Notes: generated from the letters alone by a model not told the origin. Shown: positions 39,401 to 47,257, counted from the first letter of the stretch. The stretch: 64,000 nucleotides of DNA from Mixophyes australis (GCA_036250195.1 JAVHZZ010000002.1:64548205-64612204), one strand, 5' to 3'. Numbers and translations are program-made.

Positions 39401-42400
39401 CTGGTTTAGACACATTGGTGCGGAAGTAAAAGGAATTAATACGGTATTCTTGCTGTGTGTATTCTGCCAACCCAACCTTGGTTTGTTGCTGACCCATCCT
39501 TGATTTTCTGCCACAGAAGCTGCAACTTATTCTGTACTTTTTCAAAGATCAGGTCTACTTTCCCTTCTGCATGCTGATTCTGCCAGAATGCTTTTGCTTC
39601 ACCTACAAAAACAAACATTATATATTAAGTGTCTTCCCTTAGTCTAGATCACTGTGTCCAGCTCTTGTCAGTATTATCAACCAGTACAGTATATATCATC
39701 CCTTAGCAAATTATTGCAGTTTGTGAACTTAAAGTGAAATATATTCCCAAGAATACAAAAACGGTGTGCTAAAGACAGCACAAAATAATGCAATTAAACT
39801 CACATACTGTGTTCACTTCTAAACAGTTAATACATATATATTTTGTTATGCCTTTCAAGCATCACTCAGATTACAAAATAGTCACAAAGATGCCTCTCTT
39901 CCTTAAAAGACAGTTCTCTTCATAGTGGGCATCCCTCACATGTACCTTTACTTCAGATCAGTCATTTGTGTACAATGTGGGATGCCCCACCAATGTACTT
40001 TGAGAGGGAAATGAAGTCAATTTAATATAAACATGAAAATCTATTTATATTATAGAGTGGTATGTCATTTGTATGACAGCGCTCCTGCACACAGGCACTG
40101 AGGGACCCGTCTTTGCTTTTCTCCTGCTGTGCTTTAAAAAATGTAATAGTTCCAGTTACATCCATGAGAGAAATTGTTTTCATTTAGTAAAACAATAGAG
40201 ATTTTTTTCAGTCATCCATAGTTCTAGAGAAACTCCTCCCCACTATGAGGCTTGGGGAAGGCAGCTGTTTGTGTAATGGAAGAAAGGAAGAAGTTGAAAC
40301 AAAAAGTTCACAAATGAAAACAAGAGACTATGCAAAAAAAAAAAAAAAAAAAAAAACTTTTAAAAAAATAATATAGGTACTTTGTATTGAGCAAATGCTC
40401 ATGGTTTACTTTGGAGGAAATGTCCAACTAGAAGAACACAGCCTATATTTTTTTAGTTGTTTAAATACACTCTAGCAGAGAGTGTACCTAGTGGTACCAG
40501 CAGCTGCAGGGGCTGCTTGCCAGATAGGGACAGTCATAGGCAGTCCTCTGGGTTCTTCAATGTCAGCAGTTTTTAAATCCCAGCGCAAATAGTTATCCAA
40601 GCTAGATATTTCAAAACCATATGTAGATGATTGCATACATTTCTCCCTATTGAGTAATATTCTACAGCTCTTAGAGTGTGTCTAAAAAACTAAAACAAGA
40701 TAGGCAGGCTTTTCTTTTAGCAACAACTTATATTTGGATCTATTACACAGCACACCCCAAAATTTTTTTTACTTGCCAAGGATATTTGAACGAATTTAGG
40801 GTGTTCTGTGGTTGCTGAATTCAAAAATTAAAGTCCTTTTTTTCCAATTGGCTCTAGTACTTGAGATAACGGATACCCTCAATAGGGAAAGCCATAATGT
40901 GTGCATATGGAAATCTACCAGAACATTCTAGAAGGTGAGACACACGAATATTCTAGGTGCTCACTTTGCGATCATTCTAGAATATTTCTTCTCCATATAT
41001 AATTTATCGGTCACCCAACAGCAGTCAGTTAGCAGTTGAGTGGTTTGCGTTGTCTATTGTGTCCGTGTAATATTATTATTAATTTTTATTTATAAGGCGC
41101 TACTAGGTGTCCGCGGCGCCGTACAGGGACAAACGAAATAACAATACGAGGAGAGACGGCACAGAACAGTAAACAATAATCACAGTAATTCAGTGAGCTC
41201 AAAGCACAGCTAGAGGGGCGGGTGAAGGTCAGCCAACAACGGCACCAAGGAGGGAGGGCACGGATGAGAGGGAGACCCCCAGGGGAAGAGGAGGAAGCGA
41301 GAGGGGATGGGAGAAGAGGGTCCTCAAGGAGTAAGGCTAGGTCGCTGGCGAGCAGAGTTAAAAGTGGTGAAGACAGGAGGAGAGAAGACCCTGCTCGAAG
41401 GAGCGTACAATCTAAGGGGAGGGGAAGACTAACAGAGAGACACAGGGGAGAGAGGGAGAGAAGGAGGAACGGAGGATAAGGATAGGGGAAGGGGAATGAG
41501 GGGGAAGAGTCAGAAGAAAAGGTAGGAAGTTAAGTGGGAGACTGGATAGCTTTAAGAAAAAGGTGGGTTTTCTTCTGATGGAGCGGGGGAGCTGGTTCCA
41601 GTGGAGGGGGGCAGCGCGGGAGAAGTCTTGGATACGCGCGTGGGAGGAGGTGATCAGGGGGTAAGAGAGGCGACGCGATTGGCCGATCGGAGAGGGCGGG
41701 ATGGAGCATGAATAGAGAGGAGGGAGGAGATGTAGGGTGCAGTGGAGTTGGCGAGGGCCTTGTATGTAAGAGTAAAGAGCTTGAACAGGATTCTGTAGGG
41801 CAAGGGGAGCCAGTGAAGGGATTGGTAGAGGGGGGAGACAGAGGAGGAGCGGCGAGAAAGGAAGAGGAGCCTAGCGGCAGCGTTAAGTACAGATCAAAGG
41901 GGAGCGAGGTGAGAGTGGGGGAGGCCAGTAAGGAGGAGGTTACAGTAGTCTATGCGGGAGATGATCAGAGAGTGAATAAGACATTTAGTGGCATCTTGGG
42001 AAAGGAAGGGCCGGATACGTGAGATGTTACGCAGCTGGAAGCGGCAGGATTTAGCAAGAGAGAGAATGTGGGGGCCAAAGGAGAGAGAGGAGTCGAGGAT
42101 GACACCAAGGCAGCAAAATTGGGGGACAGGGGAAATAGAGGTGTTGTCGACAGTGATAGAGAGGTCAGAAGGGAGCGAGGAGCGAGGGGGAGGGAAGATA
42201 ATGAGTTCAGTTTTGGCGAGGTTAAGTTTGGTTAAGTAATATATTTGTATACGTGTAATAAGTGTATATACAACTTGTCACTACAATCACTCCATATATA
42301 ACTTGACTATTTATAGAGTCTTTAAAGTAAGAATAAAGTCAATTAACAATAAAACATGTTTTATGGACGAAGGACACATGACAATACCATATTAAATAAA

Positions 42401-44063
42401 CTTTATTTTTATAGGTGTTTTTATTTCCCCAGAGAAATAGGGAGTTGTTCACGAAAAGGCTGCTTAAACAATCCTAATGCATTCTGCTACTTTTGTGGCG
42501 AATACCCTCTGTAAAGCTTACATTGCGTCTCAGTTATCAGGAACTTTTGGGTAGCACAAAGCAGACAATTATGAAGAACTGGTACAAAACATGCTCACAA
42601 ACTATAAAAATATGGGTACTAATAGGAGCATAAAGGTACACTATATCCATAGCCACTTAGACAGATTTCAGGATAATCTTGGTGATTTTAATGAGTAACA
42701 AGGGGAAAGGTTTCATTAAGATATAAAGGTAATGGAGGAGGAAAGATATGAAGGTAGATGGGACACACACATGATGGGTGACTATTGCTGGAGCCTCCAA
42801 CGTGATTGTCCTGATCATCCACATAAAATGAAATCGTACAAACAGCATTTTACTAACATTAATTGTAATTATCCGAATCAGCTTACTATTTTTATCTCTT
42901 ATTATACCGAATAAATGCCATTATATATTTCATGTGTTTACTTTTGTATGATTTGAGACAAGTGCAATGCGATTTGTAAGAAGGCTCGACCTGACCATTA
43001 CATTTTGTGCATTTTTACTTTTTTTCAATTGGAGTACCAATTATCTAAAAAAATTACAGTCAATCTTCAAAACCGATGTTGGAATCAGCACCACAAAGTT
43101 ACCCAGAAATCCCTCTATTGCGATTGGCAATAAAATGTGTGTTGACCAGTGTTAGACATTAAAAATAACAGTCATTAAAATTACCACTTTGGATGAAGAA
43201 AACTGCACTTTTTAAACTTGTTGATTGAATTTACCATTGTTTGCGGCTTATTTTAAAAACATAAAGTTTCGATTTTGTTTAAAGTTCACTGTTGGATTTA
43301 GTGTTGTTTAGGGTTAGCCAACTGAACGGACTCCTCTCATTGTTGAGATTGGTTTGTGAACAGTATAAAACAGGCCTGTGCCTCTGCAGGTGTTGTGAAG
43401 CTGCAAGCCCCAGCATGCTTTGCCAGTCGATAGCTGGCAGGGTATGCTGGCACTTGTAGTTTAACAATACCTGGAGAACCACAGGTTGTCCAGGCCAGAG
43501 CCGTAACTTAGAATTCTAGCGCCCGGGGTGAGAAAGACAAATGCTGCCCCCCTAGCCCTCAATATTAACCAAATAAACCTAAAATATTCCTAAACTGCGC
43601 CCCTCTTCAGCGTTGCGCCCTGGGCGGTTGCCCCAATTGCACAGCCCTAGTTACGGCCCTGGTCCAGGCCTGGTATATAATGAACACATCAGTTCTTTTA
43701 GGAGGCCACTGAAACGGAAATGAGAAGTTTTAAAAACAAACATCAGTACTTTTGAAAGCAGAACGAGTTTTGACATATTATTGTTATTGTTAGAATGTCT
43801 AGGTTCATGCAGTGCGATGGCTGTTTGGCAACATTCTGGAGATTCTTTTGGGCTATGTTTCTAGTAAAAAGAAAACATCCAAAAAGGTGTACATTTCCTC
43901 TATGGAAAACCTCAAAAGCATGACCTATTTAGGAGAAGACATTATCTACAGAATTCAGCTGCCACAGACAAAACACGCAATACTTACAGACAGAAAGGTT
44001 TCCATGCACTGAAGAAATGGGAGATGGGCCGGTTGCTTCGGCATCTGTCTCCGACTGTTTCAT
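14835..44063 (-). CDS. SETDB2: SETDB2 histone H3K9 methyltransferase, 13 coding exons
   Basis: Nuclear lysine methyltransferase expected to trimethylate histone H3 lysine 9 and promote silencing and chromosome condensation (family knowledge). Joining exons 44063-43988, 39602-39477, 39277-39212, 38533-38443, 37327-36770, 34980-34861, 34112-33943, 30928-30709, 27434-27329, 25655-25571, 24677-24433, 23950-23862 and 14952-14835 gives 2,070 nt, 689 residues plus stop, all in phase; human SETDB2 is about 719. Seen: SETDB2-specific N-terminus ([14 protein letters not shown]), MBD about 167-232, Cys-rich pre-SET about 293-361, first SET half with GWG at 383-385, a low-complexity insert about 404-610, second SET half with NHSCSPN at 621-627 and ELTWEYNY at 658-665, and post-SET C677-x-C679-x4-C684. 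There are no Tudor domains, which argues against SETDB1. The start is the first ATG after a plausible acceptor; an alternative upstream start cannot be excluded. Confidence 0.95.
15296..15700 (-). mobile_element. L2-type LINE 3' end
   Basis: Minus strand: the last codons of ORF2 ([17 protein letters not shown]), then the 3' region with TTGTAAGCTTGCGAGCAGGG and the tail GGCGCTATATAAATAAATGA. It is 5' truncated and lies in SETDB2 intron 12. Confidence 0.8.
16640..17445 (+). mobile_element. solo LTR-like element (copy 1)
   Basis: Promoter-like order in plus orientation: ACCAATAGAAGCAAGCCAC (CCAAT box, about 17154), TTGCATATAAGCAGG (TATA-like, about 17204), and AATAAA at 17375-17380. It matches a minus-strand copy at about 62545-63262, including GAGATCGCACATTGCATACT and CCTGGAGAGATGACCCCCA. 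No retroviral coding region is next to either copy, so both look like solo LTRs. Exact ends were not resolved. Confidence 0.65.
17755..19045 (+). pseudogene. decayed Tc1/mariner-like transposon
   Basis: Terminal inverted repeats of about 70 bases share GGAATTTCTGCATAAATGTA at the left with the complement of GAACACATTTATGTAGAAATTCC at the right. Between them a broken plus-strand frame still shows Tc1 blocks resembling [21 protein letters not shown]-like and [12 protein letters not shown]. Many stops and frameshifts. It lies in SETDB2 intron 12, opposite strand. Confidence 0.75.
19066..19870 (-). pseudogene. L1-type LINE ORF2 C-terminus and 3' region
   Basis: The frame 19856-19359 carries [19 protein letters not shown] and an FW motif, the Cys-rich C-terminal pattern of L1/Tx1 ORF2 proteins (usually C..C...G....W.C). 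It is followed by a short 3' region ending in a T-rich (A-rich on minus) tail at about 19075-19097. Two 40-base direct copies of AAATCTACAAACCTTTAAAC lie at 19139 and 19171. Strongly 5' truncated. Confidence 0.75.
19905..19997. repeat. ATAAT pentamer, TA and CA arrays
   Basis: About ten ATAAT units grade into TA and then CA dinucleotides. Confidence 0.95.
20000..20345. repeat. unclassified interspersed repeat
   Basis: Looks like a repeat unit because it begins AACCCGTGCATGATACTCAT after a microsatellite and ends CATTTATATTATAGATT before another. It has a poly-T internal stretch and CAGCAGGTGGCGCTGCAG, a CTCF-like core. I cannot assign a class. Confidence 0.4.
20351..20457. repeat. TA/CA microsatellite
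   Basis: TA array followed by alternating CA and TA blocks. Confidence 0.95.
20994..21915. mobile_element. non-autonomous hAT element (outer)
   Basis: Perfect terminal inverted repeats CAGAGCCGGATTAA / TTAATCCGGCTCTG, flanked by exact 8-bp duplications AGCATTAT at 20986-20993 and 21916-21923. That is diagnostic of hAT transposition. The interior is GC-rich without a transposase, contains a 20-base G tract near 21811, and holds another complete hAT. Confidence 0.95.
21106..21579. mobile_element. non-autonomous hAT element (inner, nested)
   Basis: Begins CAGGGCCCTCTTAAC and ends GGGAAAGACGGCCCTG, flanked by exact 8-bp duplications CTGTCACC at 21098-21105 and 21580-21587. It contains a TA array and a large palindrome around 21330-21450 (GATCCGGCTCCCTCCCTGGT). 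A related fragment lies at 52077-52345. Confidence 0.95.
22872..22990 (-). mobile_element. L2-type LINE tail fragment
   Basis: Minus strand ends GGCGCTATATAAATAAATC, same subfamily as 15296-15700 (AAAGCGCTACGGAATCTGCTG). Confidence 0.75.
23536..23622. repeat. TA microsatellite
   Basis: About 40 uninterrupted TA units, 240 bases downstream of SETDB2 exon 12 within intron 12. Confidence 0.97.
23862..23950 (-). CDS. SETDB2: SETDB2 coding exon 12 (catalytic SET core, residues 622-651)
   Basis: Acceptor ataaaacag; donor AAAAG/gtttgt. It encodes [17 protein letters not shown] and FPWVAFFTK, the cofactor-binding NHSCxPN motif and the following strand. The downstream intron is 8.9 kb and packed with mobile DNA. 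Confidence 0.95.
24349..24393. repeat. AAT trinucleotide array
   Basis: About 14 units, 40 bases past the SETDB2 exon 11 donor. Confidence 0.95.
24433..24677 (-). CDS. SETDB2: SETDB2 coding exon 11 (end of insert, SET restart, residues 540-621)
   Basis: Acceptor ataattaag; strong donor TTTTTGAAT/gtgagt. Most of it is an acidic, Ser-rich insert. It closes with [15 protein letters not shown], the highly conserved restart of the SET domain just before the catalytic His. The split between N621 and H622 falls exactly at the exon boundary. Confidence 0.93.
24943..25089. mobile_element. hAT hairpin MITE (copy B)
   Basis: 147-bp near-palindrome, CAGTGCTGGCTAACCTGTGA to its complement, flanked by CTCTAGCA and CTCCAGGA (6/8). 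The arms contain ACTACAAGTCCCAGCAT. Same family as copy A at 5952, in SETDB2 intron 10. Confidence 0.85.
25571..25655 (-). CDS. SETDB2: SETDB2 coding exon 10 (SET insert, residues 512-540)
   Basis: Acceptor gtttaaccccag; donor CCAG/gtgatc. It encodes [16 protein letters not shown], an acidic and proline-rich stretch that corresponds in position to an acidic TPP-containing part of the human insert. It could carry phosphorylation sites, but that is only inferred. Confidence 0.8.
25914..25933. repeat. poly-C tract
   Basis: 17-18 cytosines with one G following; a second C tract lies at about 26721-26737. Both are in SETDB2 intron 9. Confidence 0.9.
26045..27290. other. SETDB2 intron 9, no gene recognised
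   Basis: Open frames here (for example 26691-26449 minus) lack splice context and homology to SETDB2; exons 9 and 10 join in phase without them. Confidence 0.5.
27329..27434 (-). CDS. SETDB2: SETDB2 coding exon 9 (SET insert, residues 476-511)
   Basis: Acceptor ttgctgtatag; donor GAAGAG/gtgacg, phase 0. It encodes a very basic segment ([19 protein letters not shown]), a second possible nuclear localisation signal. The recognition relies on splice phase continuity and position, since this insert varies between species. Confidence 0.8.
29402..29445. repeat. TA microsatellite
   Basis: About 20 TA units in SETDB2 intron 8. Confidence 0.95.
29545..30530 (-). pseudogene. Crypton-like tyrosine-recombinase relic
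   Basis: Minus strand in several frames: [50 protein letters not shown], then [33 protein letters not shown]. The C-terminal order LRKH ... F-H-I-V-R-Y-LPEGTLQLAKI is what I recall from fish and amphibian tyrosine-recombinase transposons of the Crypton type. The putative R-x-x-H box and the nucleophile-region Tyr are visible, but frames shift and stops occur. The segment 29733-29545 may be a downstream part. It lies in SETDB2 intron 8 and is not a SETDB2 exon. Confidence 0.55.
30709..30928 (-). CDS. SETDB2: SETDB2 coding exon 8 (SET insert, residues 403-475)
   Basis: Acceptor ctttttgcag; donor TCAAA/gtgagt. It completes the YAGR-I-LL turn of the SET domain, then enters the long insert that bifurcates SET. 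It contains a likely nuclear localisation cluster SKRKRF. The sequence is Ser-rich and weakly conserved after that. Confidence 0.9.
31640..33130 (-). pseudogene. DIRS-like retrotransposon 5' end and ORF1 fragment
   Basis: The minus strand begins with a terminal motif GGGGGACACTGCTACCAT at about 33130, a leader of about 880 bases, then a start reading [10 protein letters not shown] at about 32240. A Cys pair region KCSAKLP and LCAQCVAG follows, then [11 protein letters not shown]. That layout resembles DIRS ORF1 (gag-like) proteins. An in-frame stop and frameshifts occur soon after. A 40-base unit (AAGGAAGAAGACCAAGCCGG) is duplicated at 31811 and 31851. No RT or recombinase remains. It lies in SETDB2 intron 7. 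Confidence 0.55.
33943..34112 (-). CDS. SETDB2: SETDB2 coding exon 7 (end of pre-SET, first SET half, residues 346-403)
   Basis: Acceptor taatgcag. It encodes the last pre-SET cysteines ([17 protein letters not shown]) and the first SET strand set with [10 protein letters not shown] and GTFVCIYAG. The only donor that keeps the frame into exon 8 is GCAG/gcaagt, a GC-AG intron. The GT four bases downstream would give a stop soon after joining. Confidence 0.93.
34345..34670. mobile_element. MITE with TATATTTACTAAACGG end, host of nested palindrome
   Basis: Flanking halves AAACGGCAAGTTTATTAAAGAC / GTCTTTGATAAAATTG match the hairpin at 46654-46756. They are separated by the 188-bp palindrome at 34395-34582. 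The outer right end is not clearly fixed. Confidence 0.55.
34395..34582. mobile_element. perfect palindromic MITE, 93-bp arms
   Basis: The arms 34395-34487 and 34490-34582 are exact reverse complements with a 2-base centre; ends GGGGTAAATGTATGAATC. CAG on both sides is compatible with a 3-bp duplication. Nothing in it is coding; frames on the two strands are identical because of the symmetry. It is in SETDB2 intron 6. Confidence 0.9.
34663..34840. mobile_element. MITE with GGGGTATATTCACTAAAC termini
   Basis: Terminal repeats GGGGTATATTCACTAAAC and its near complement at 34823-34840. The inner arms GATGTTGCCTATAGCAACCA / TTGGTTGCTATAGGCAACAT are inverted. A relative is at 53900-54061. The right end is 21 bases from the SETDB2 exon 6 donor. 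Confidence 0.8.
34861..34980 (-). CDS. SETDB2: SETDB2 coding exon 6 (pre-SET, residues 306-346)
   Basis: Acceptor tttttttcag; donor ACCGG/gtaagt. It encodes [15 protein letters not shown] and a basic GYTYKRL segment, matching the pre-SET zinc-cluster region. A MITE ends only about 20 bases beyond the donor. Confidence 0.95.
35050..36450. other. SETDB2 intron 5, no gene recognised
   Basis: Contains short TA/CA arrays at about 35515-35545 and a poly-C/A patch near 35938. A stretch at 36300-36380 looks repeat-like but I cannot classify it. Confidence 0.4.
36453..36540. repeat. GT, TA and CA microsatellites
   Basis: GT array, TA array and CA array in succession, forming a potential hairpin. Confidence 0.93.
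36770..37327 (-). CDS. SETDB2: SETDB2 coding exon 5 (MBD and start of pre-SET, residues 120-306)
   Basis: This 558-base exon is the largest. It holds the methyl-CpG-binding-like domain about 167-232 ([33 protein letters not shown]) and the start of pre-SET ([10 protein letters not shown], then [10 protein letters not shown]). Acceptor attgtaaacag; donor GATGT/gtatgt in phase 2. In mammals this MBD binds protein partners rather than methylated DNA in some reports, so DNA binding is not claimed. Confidence 0.95.
37330..38440. other. SETDB2 intron 4
   Basis: No coding or repeat structure that I can support. Confidence 0.5.
38443..38533 (-). CDS. SETDB2: SETDB2 coding exon 4 (residues 90-120)
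   Basis: Acceptor attgttgtag; donor GAATT/gtacgt. It encodes an acidic linker, [12 protein letters not shown] to IDYEF. The TT/C split codon gives Phe120 and restores the frame of the MBD exon. A donor at the nearby gtatga would break the frame and was not used. This linker is poorly conserved, so identity rests on phase and splice quality. Confidence 0.85.
39212..39277 (-). CDS. SETDB2: SETDB2 coding exon 3 (residues 68-90)
   Basis: Acceptor tttttaatag and a strong GTAAGT donor. The 66-base exon encodes [18 protein letters not shown], which lines up with the human segment beginning EYIQAMILVNEA. The phases on both sides match exons 2 and 4. Confidence 0.88.
39477..39602 (-). CDS. SETDB2: SETDB2 coding exon 2 (residues 26-68)
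   Basis: Acceptor tttttgtag; donor CAAG/gttggg in phase 1. It encodes the SETDB2-specific stretch containing [15 protein letters not shown] and IKDGSATNQ, the clearest N-terminal match to mammalian SETDB2. The open frame appears to run on past the donor, but joining to the next exon restores a Glu codon and the expected EY- residues, which fixes the splice. Confidence 0.9.
39720..41060. other. SETDB2 intron 1, proximal part
   Basis: An A tract at 40336-40357 is the only clear feature. Confidence 0.5.
41066..42239 (-). pseudogene. L2/CR1-type LINE, 5' truncated
   Basis: Minus strand: remnants of the ORF2 C-terminal third (blocks equivalent to those in the copy at 55690-57214, for example the region around 41940-42120), then a purine-poor 3' region and GGCGCCTTATAAATAAAAATT with an AAT tail. 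The G/A-rich plus-strand frames here are shadows of it. Possible target repeat CGTGTAATA on both sides (about 41067 and 42252). Confidence 0.8.
43371..43491. mobile_element. hAT hairpin MITE (copy C, diverged)
   Basis: Inverted arms CAGGTGTTGTGAAGCTGCAA and its counterpart CTTGTAGTTTAACAATACCTG surround CCCAGCATGCTTTGCCAG. Same family as copies A and B. It is immediately followed by a hAT insertion at 43496. Confidence 0.75.
43496..43661. mobile_element. short hAT element
   Basis: Termini CAGAGCCGTAACTTAG and its imperfect complement CTAGTTACGGCCCTG. Exact 8-bp duplications GTCCAGGC lie at 43488-43495 and 43662-43669. 166 bases, no coding capacity. Confidence 0.95.
43988..44063 (-). CDS. SETDB2: SETDB2 coding exon 1 (residues 1-25, start codon)
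   Basis: The exon proper begins at 44067 after a tttatgcag acceptor, four bases before the ATG, so translation starts almost at the exon edge. The 76 coding bases encode [12 protein letters not shown] and onward, then stop at a GTAAGT donor in phase 1. The N-terminus differs from the human MGEKNG start, which suggests lineage-specific first coding exons. The only in-frame codon upstream within this exon is GAA, so a start in a further upstream exon is conceivable. Confidence 0.8.
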
Positions 44064-44961
44064 TTCTCTGCATAAAACCAAAATAACAAATAAAAATAAG
44101 GAAACAAACAAGACTCCATGCAATTATTTCACATCTTCGAAAAAGAAAGCCGTAAAATACATAGGTATAGTCTACTAATGTAACAAGCAGCATATATGCA
44201 TTCAAGATTCACATAGATAAATAGATGGGGGTTAAATAAGTACATTTTCTTTCCTTTTTTTCTAAAGTGACCTGCAGAAGCTTAAAATTAATGAAAGTCA
44301 AAAAAATTATTGTAAACAATTAAGTATTCTTTTCCATATCTCTGTCAACGTCACATAACACTTCCACTAATTTTCCCAAAAGACAATCCCTGGCACACCC
44401 ACCACCATTCCTGGGCAGGTGATATCTATACAAATAAGGCAACATCATTACTGCTGAAAGCATTAAACTAGTTATTGAAAAATCTATGTAATGGGTATAT
44501 TGTATATGTTTATATCCCACAAAAGGAGCTACTAAAGATATACTGTATGTTGTGCAAGTAAAATACTATTTAATACGTATATATCTTGTAATTGTGGGTT
44601 TCATACAGTAACTATTGAACAAAGAACGGTGAGGGTTTTTATTTTATTTAAATAATAAAGAACGGCAGTGAGTGTAGTCTAAATAACGTAATGGGAGGTG
44701 AGGATGCGATTAAACTATGAGTTGTCCTAGGAAGAGCACAGAGACAGCAAGTGTATTGTAACACCTTTAATATTATTATGATGTGCTGTACACTGACCCT
44801 ATTACATGTATTTACATTTTAATGCAAGTTCGGCTAAGCGACAGCTGTTAAAGACATGTTAATTGAGCCCCAATGCAAGACGGATTGAGGAAAGTAAAAA
44901 TAGAACCATGGCTAGGGAGCTTTTTATGTTACAAAGTTGTAATATATGTGTAAAAACATAC

Positions 44962-45177
44962 TTGACAACTTTTTGATGTTCCTGGAGGGGAGATGGGGCG
45001 GGGCTTGGCAAATCGGATCATTTTGGCCCCAAAATGATGCGATTCTCTGAAAATCGTGTCATGACAGCTCTAATCATGTCCACATCACTAGGATTTGGGC
45101 AGATGCCCTACTATCCCAGGAGACCTACCCGGAATTCAGGAGTCTCCCGGACATTCCGGGAGAGTTGGCAAGTATAT
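44962..45177. mobile_element. inverted-repeat element, ATACTTGACAACT / AGTTGGCAAGTAT
   Basis: Ends are inverted, and the right interior carries CCCGGACATTCCGGGAGAG. A relative at 59742-59985 has the same termini. Superfamily not determined. Confidence 0.7.
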
Positions 45178-45489
45178 GTAAAAGTCTGTGTAATGACTTA
45201 ATGCAGATGCCACTCACATTCAGAGAAAAACAAAAAAAAGGAAGCAGCAATGTCCTGGAAAATTGTTCATCAATTTAAATTCATGGCATCCAAATGAACG
45301 AGGTATGGGATTATACCATGCACAAACTGTGACAGATAATACAATTATATGTTAGGAACTGCGAGTCTCCGAAATTTTGACTGTAGATAAAATATTTGCA
45401 GAGATGCATGGTCTTTTATGTTGACAGATGATAAACAAATATATCCTCCTGTACTAAAGTGATAGATGGCACAAAACATCAGTCTAGGG

Positions 45490-46010
45490 CAGTGGTTCCC
45501 AAACTTTTGCAGTTCGCAGCACCCTTAGAGTCTCCATAATTTTTTCAAGGCACCCCTCCAAAATAATTACTGAGCAGTCCTGTTTTAGAAGTAGTTGGGT
45601 CAAAAAAATGTAATAAGTATTTAGGGCAGGACAGAAATACTTATTTAGTTGTATGCAAAAATGCCCCTCTGCATCCAGACACACTGCCCCCTCTGCATCC
45701 AGGCACACTGCCCTCAGGTACTCTGCCCCCTCTGCATCCAGACACTCTGCCCCCTCTCACGCTGTCCCCTCTGCCACGCTGCCCCCTCTCATGCTGTCCC
45801 CCTCCTCTGCCCTCTGCCACACTGTCCCCCTCCTCTGCCACACTGTCCCCCTCCTCTGCCACACTGCCATAGGGGTGCCACAGGCCAGCCAGAGGAAAAA
45901 CAAAACAAAATAAAAACTGCGCAGATTTCTAAGTTTTTGTTTTGTTTGTTTTTTCGCTGGCTGGCCCGCGGCACCCCTGGGAGCTGCTGCGCACACTTTG
46001 GGAACTGCTG
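45490..46010. mobile_element. hAT element with internal CT-rich minisatellite
   Basis: Termini CAGTGGTTCCCAAACTTTTG / ACTTTGGGAACTGCTG. Exact 8-bp duplications GTCTAGGG lie at 45482-45489 and 46011-46018. The middle (about 45660-45860) is an irregular array of CTGCCCCCTCTGCATCCAG and CACTGTCCCCCTCCTCTGC units. Open frames on both strands come from this array. Confidence 0.95.
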
Positions 46011-46653
46011 GTCTAGGGAGAAACTTCATTTTGATGTCAACTGCTCTGCTCGGCTGAAGATATGATAATTACCAGAAACCAACAAATGCTTTTTAGGTTT
46101 AGCAACCACAGCAGTGTAATTATGGGCATATTGTATCTCACAAGTTTGTGTCCTTCCTGGAAACAGGAGTTTGTGTTGAATCCATCTGTAACTGAAATTA
46201 ATCTGTAGGAATTGTACCACCTTGTGAAGTACAGAGAAATGGTTGTGATTTAGAGGCACAAAACATGCAACAGAATAGCATGAAAATTTAGGCCAAGTCT
46301 AATGTGAGCCACAAGAGGATTTAGGGAGAGACCAAAGGTGAAAGTGGGCAATTGTGAAATAGAGAAAGCTATTCTTGTAGAAGGATGAGTATTCATCAAT
46401 CTGGTGGATGAATGAAAGTGGTGGTGGGGAACTATAGTTTGCCACACCTGAAAAAGGTAAGACCAATTTACTCTGTCAAATGCTTTTTGCAGCTCACCTA
46501 CTGACAGTATAATGAAGGAACTTGGTGGTTTTGAGCATAATTAATTAAGAAGATAGTACATCATATACTGCCAGGGGCCTGCTTGCCTGTCTGCCAGAAA
46601 TGAAATGAAATGAAAATGTGGGGGTATGCTTAGTAGGCGTCCAATTGTCTGCG

Positions 46654-46756
46654 CTTTGCCGTCATTTTTTTTTTAAAACAGCAATTTTATTAAAGACAAA
46701 ACCCAATAGGCTTTGTCTTTAATAATTGGCATTTTTAAAAAAAATGACAGCAAAGC
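46654..46756. repeat. hairpin repeat
   Basis: GCTTTGCCGTCATTTTTTTT and AAAAAATGACAGCAAAGC are inverted, with an inner pair TTATTAAAGACAAA / TTTGTCTTTAATAA. It resembles the host MITE at 34345. Confidence 0.75.
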
Positions 46757-47082
46757 ATCAAGAATCGTTGGTTCATCAGAACTGCCACTTAGTATAAATA
46801 CCTACTGATCTTTGTGGATAAAGTTAGGAAGAATGGAAGCCAGATTGCTTGGCAGTGTATGAGCAAACTTTTTAGATAGTATTAATGAGAGAGATAGGCC
46901 TATAGCTCTCACAGTTAATCACATATTTTATTTCTTAGGGATTAAAATCATGTATGCTATTACCATGTGTTTTTTAAAGAACCACATCCACCCCAAAAAA
47001 AAAAATTATAAGAGTTTTTCAAATGTTTCAGCGGAAATTAGTGAACCCATCAGGACTCAGCAATTTGCCATTTTTACCACCC

Positions 47083-47257
47083 TTAAAGCTGCACTACCAC
47101 TTAGTATATACATTTTACTAACTTGGCTCACTGTGCCACTTCCCTCCAAGTCGGAGCTACCAAAGATTTCTCTTTGCAACTGTTTTTCCCAGGGTTCCTG
47201 CTATGGGAAATCACCAAGTTAGTAAAATGTATATACATGGTGGCAGGACAGCTTTAA
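47083..47257. mobile_element. TTAA-flanked MITE (piggyBac- or Kolobok-like)
   Basis: TTAA at both ends, then AGCTGCACTACCACTTAGTA and its near complement at the right. The inner arms include TATATACATTTTACTAACTTGG. 175 bases including both TTAA copies. Confidence 0.8.

Noticed and set aside
39333..39545. Open frame running past the SETDB2 exon 2 donor with an EYTQQEY segment
   Set aside because: It lies in another frame from the exon. Splicing at 39477 to 39277 restores a Glu-Tyr match to the family without a frameshift, so the similarity is chance.
41222..42239. Several plus-strand frames rich in Gly, Glu and Arg
   Set aside because: They are reverse shadows of a minus-strand L2 LINE; the same pattern appears at 55963-56745.
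14835..44063. Assignment to SETDB1 instead of SETDB2
   Set aside because: No Tudor domains. The N-terminal region and MBD/pre-SET wording match SETDB2.
45641..46065. Cys-rich frames of over 70 residues on both strands
   Set aside because: They come from the CT-rich minisatellite within a hAT element.
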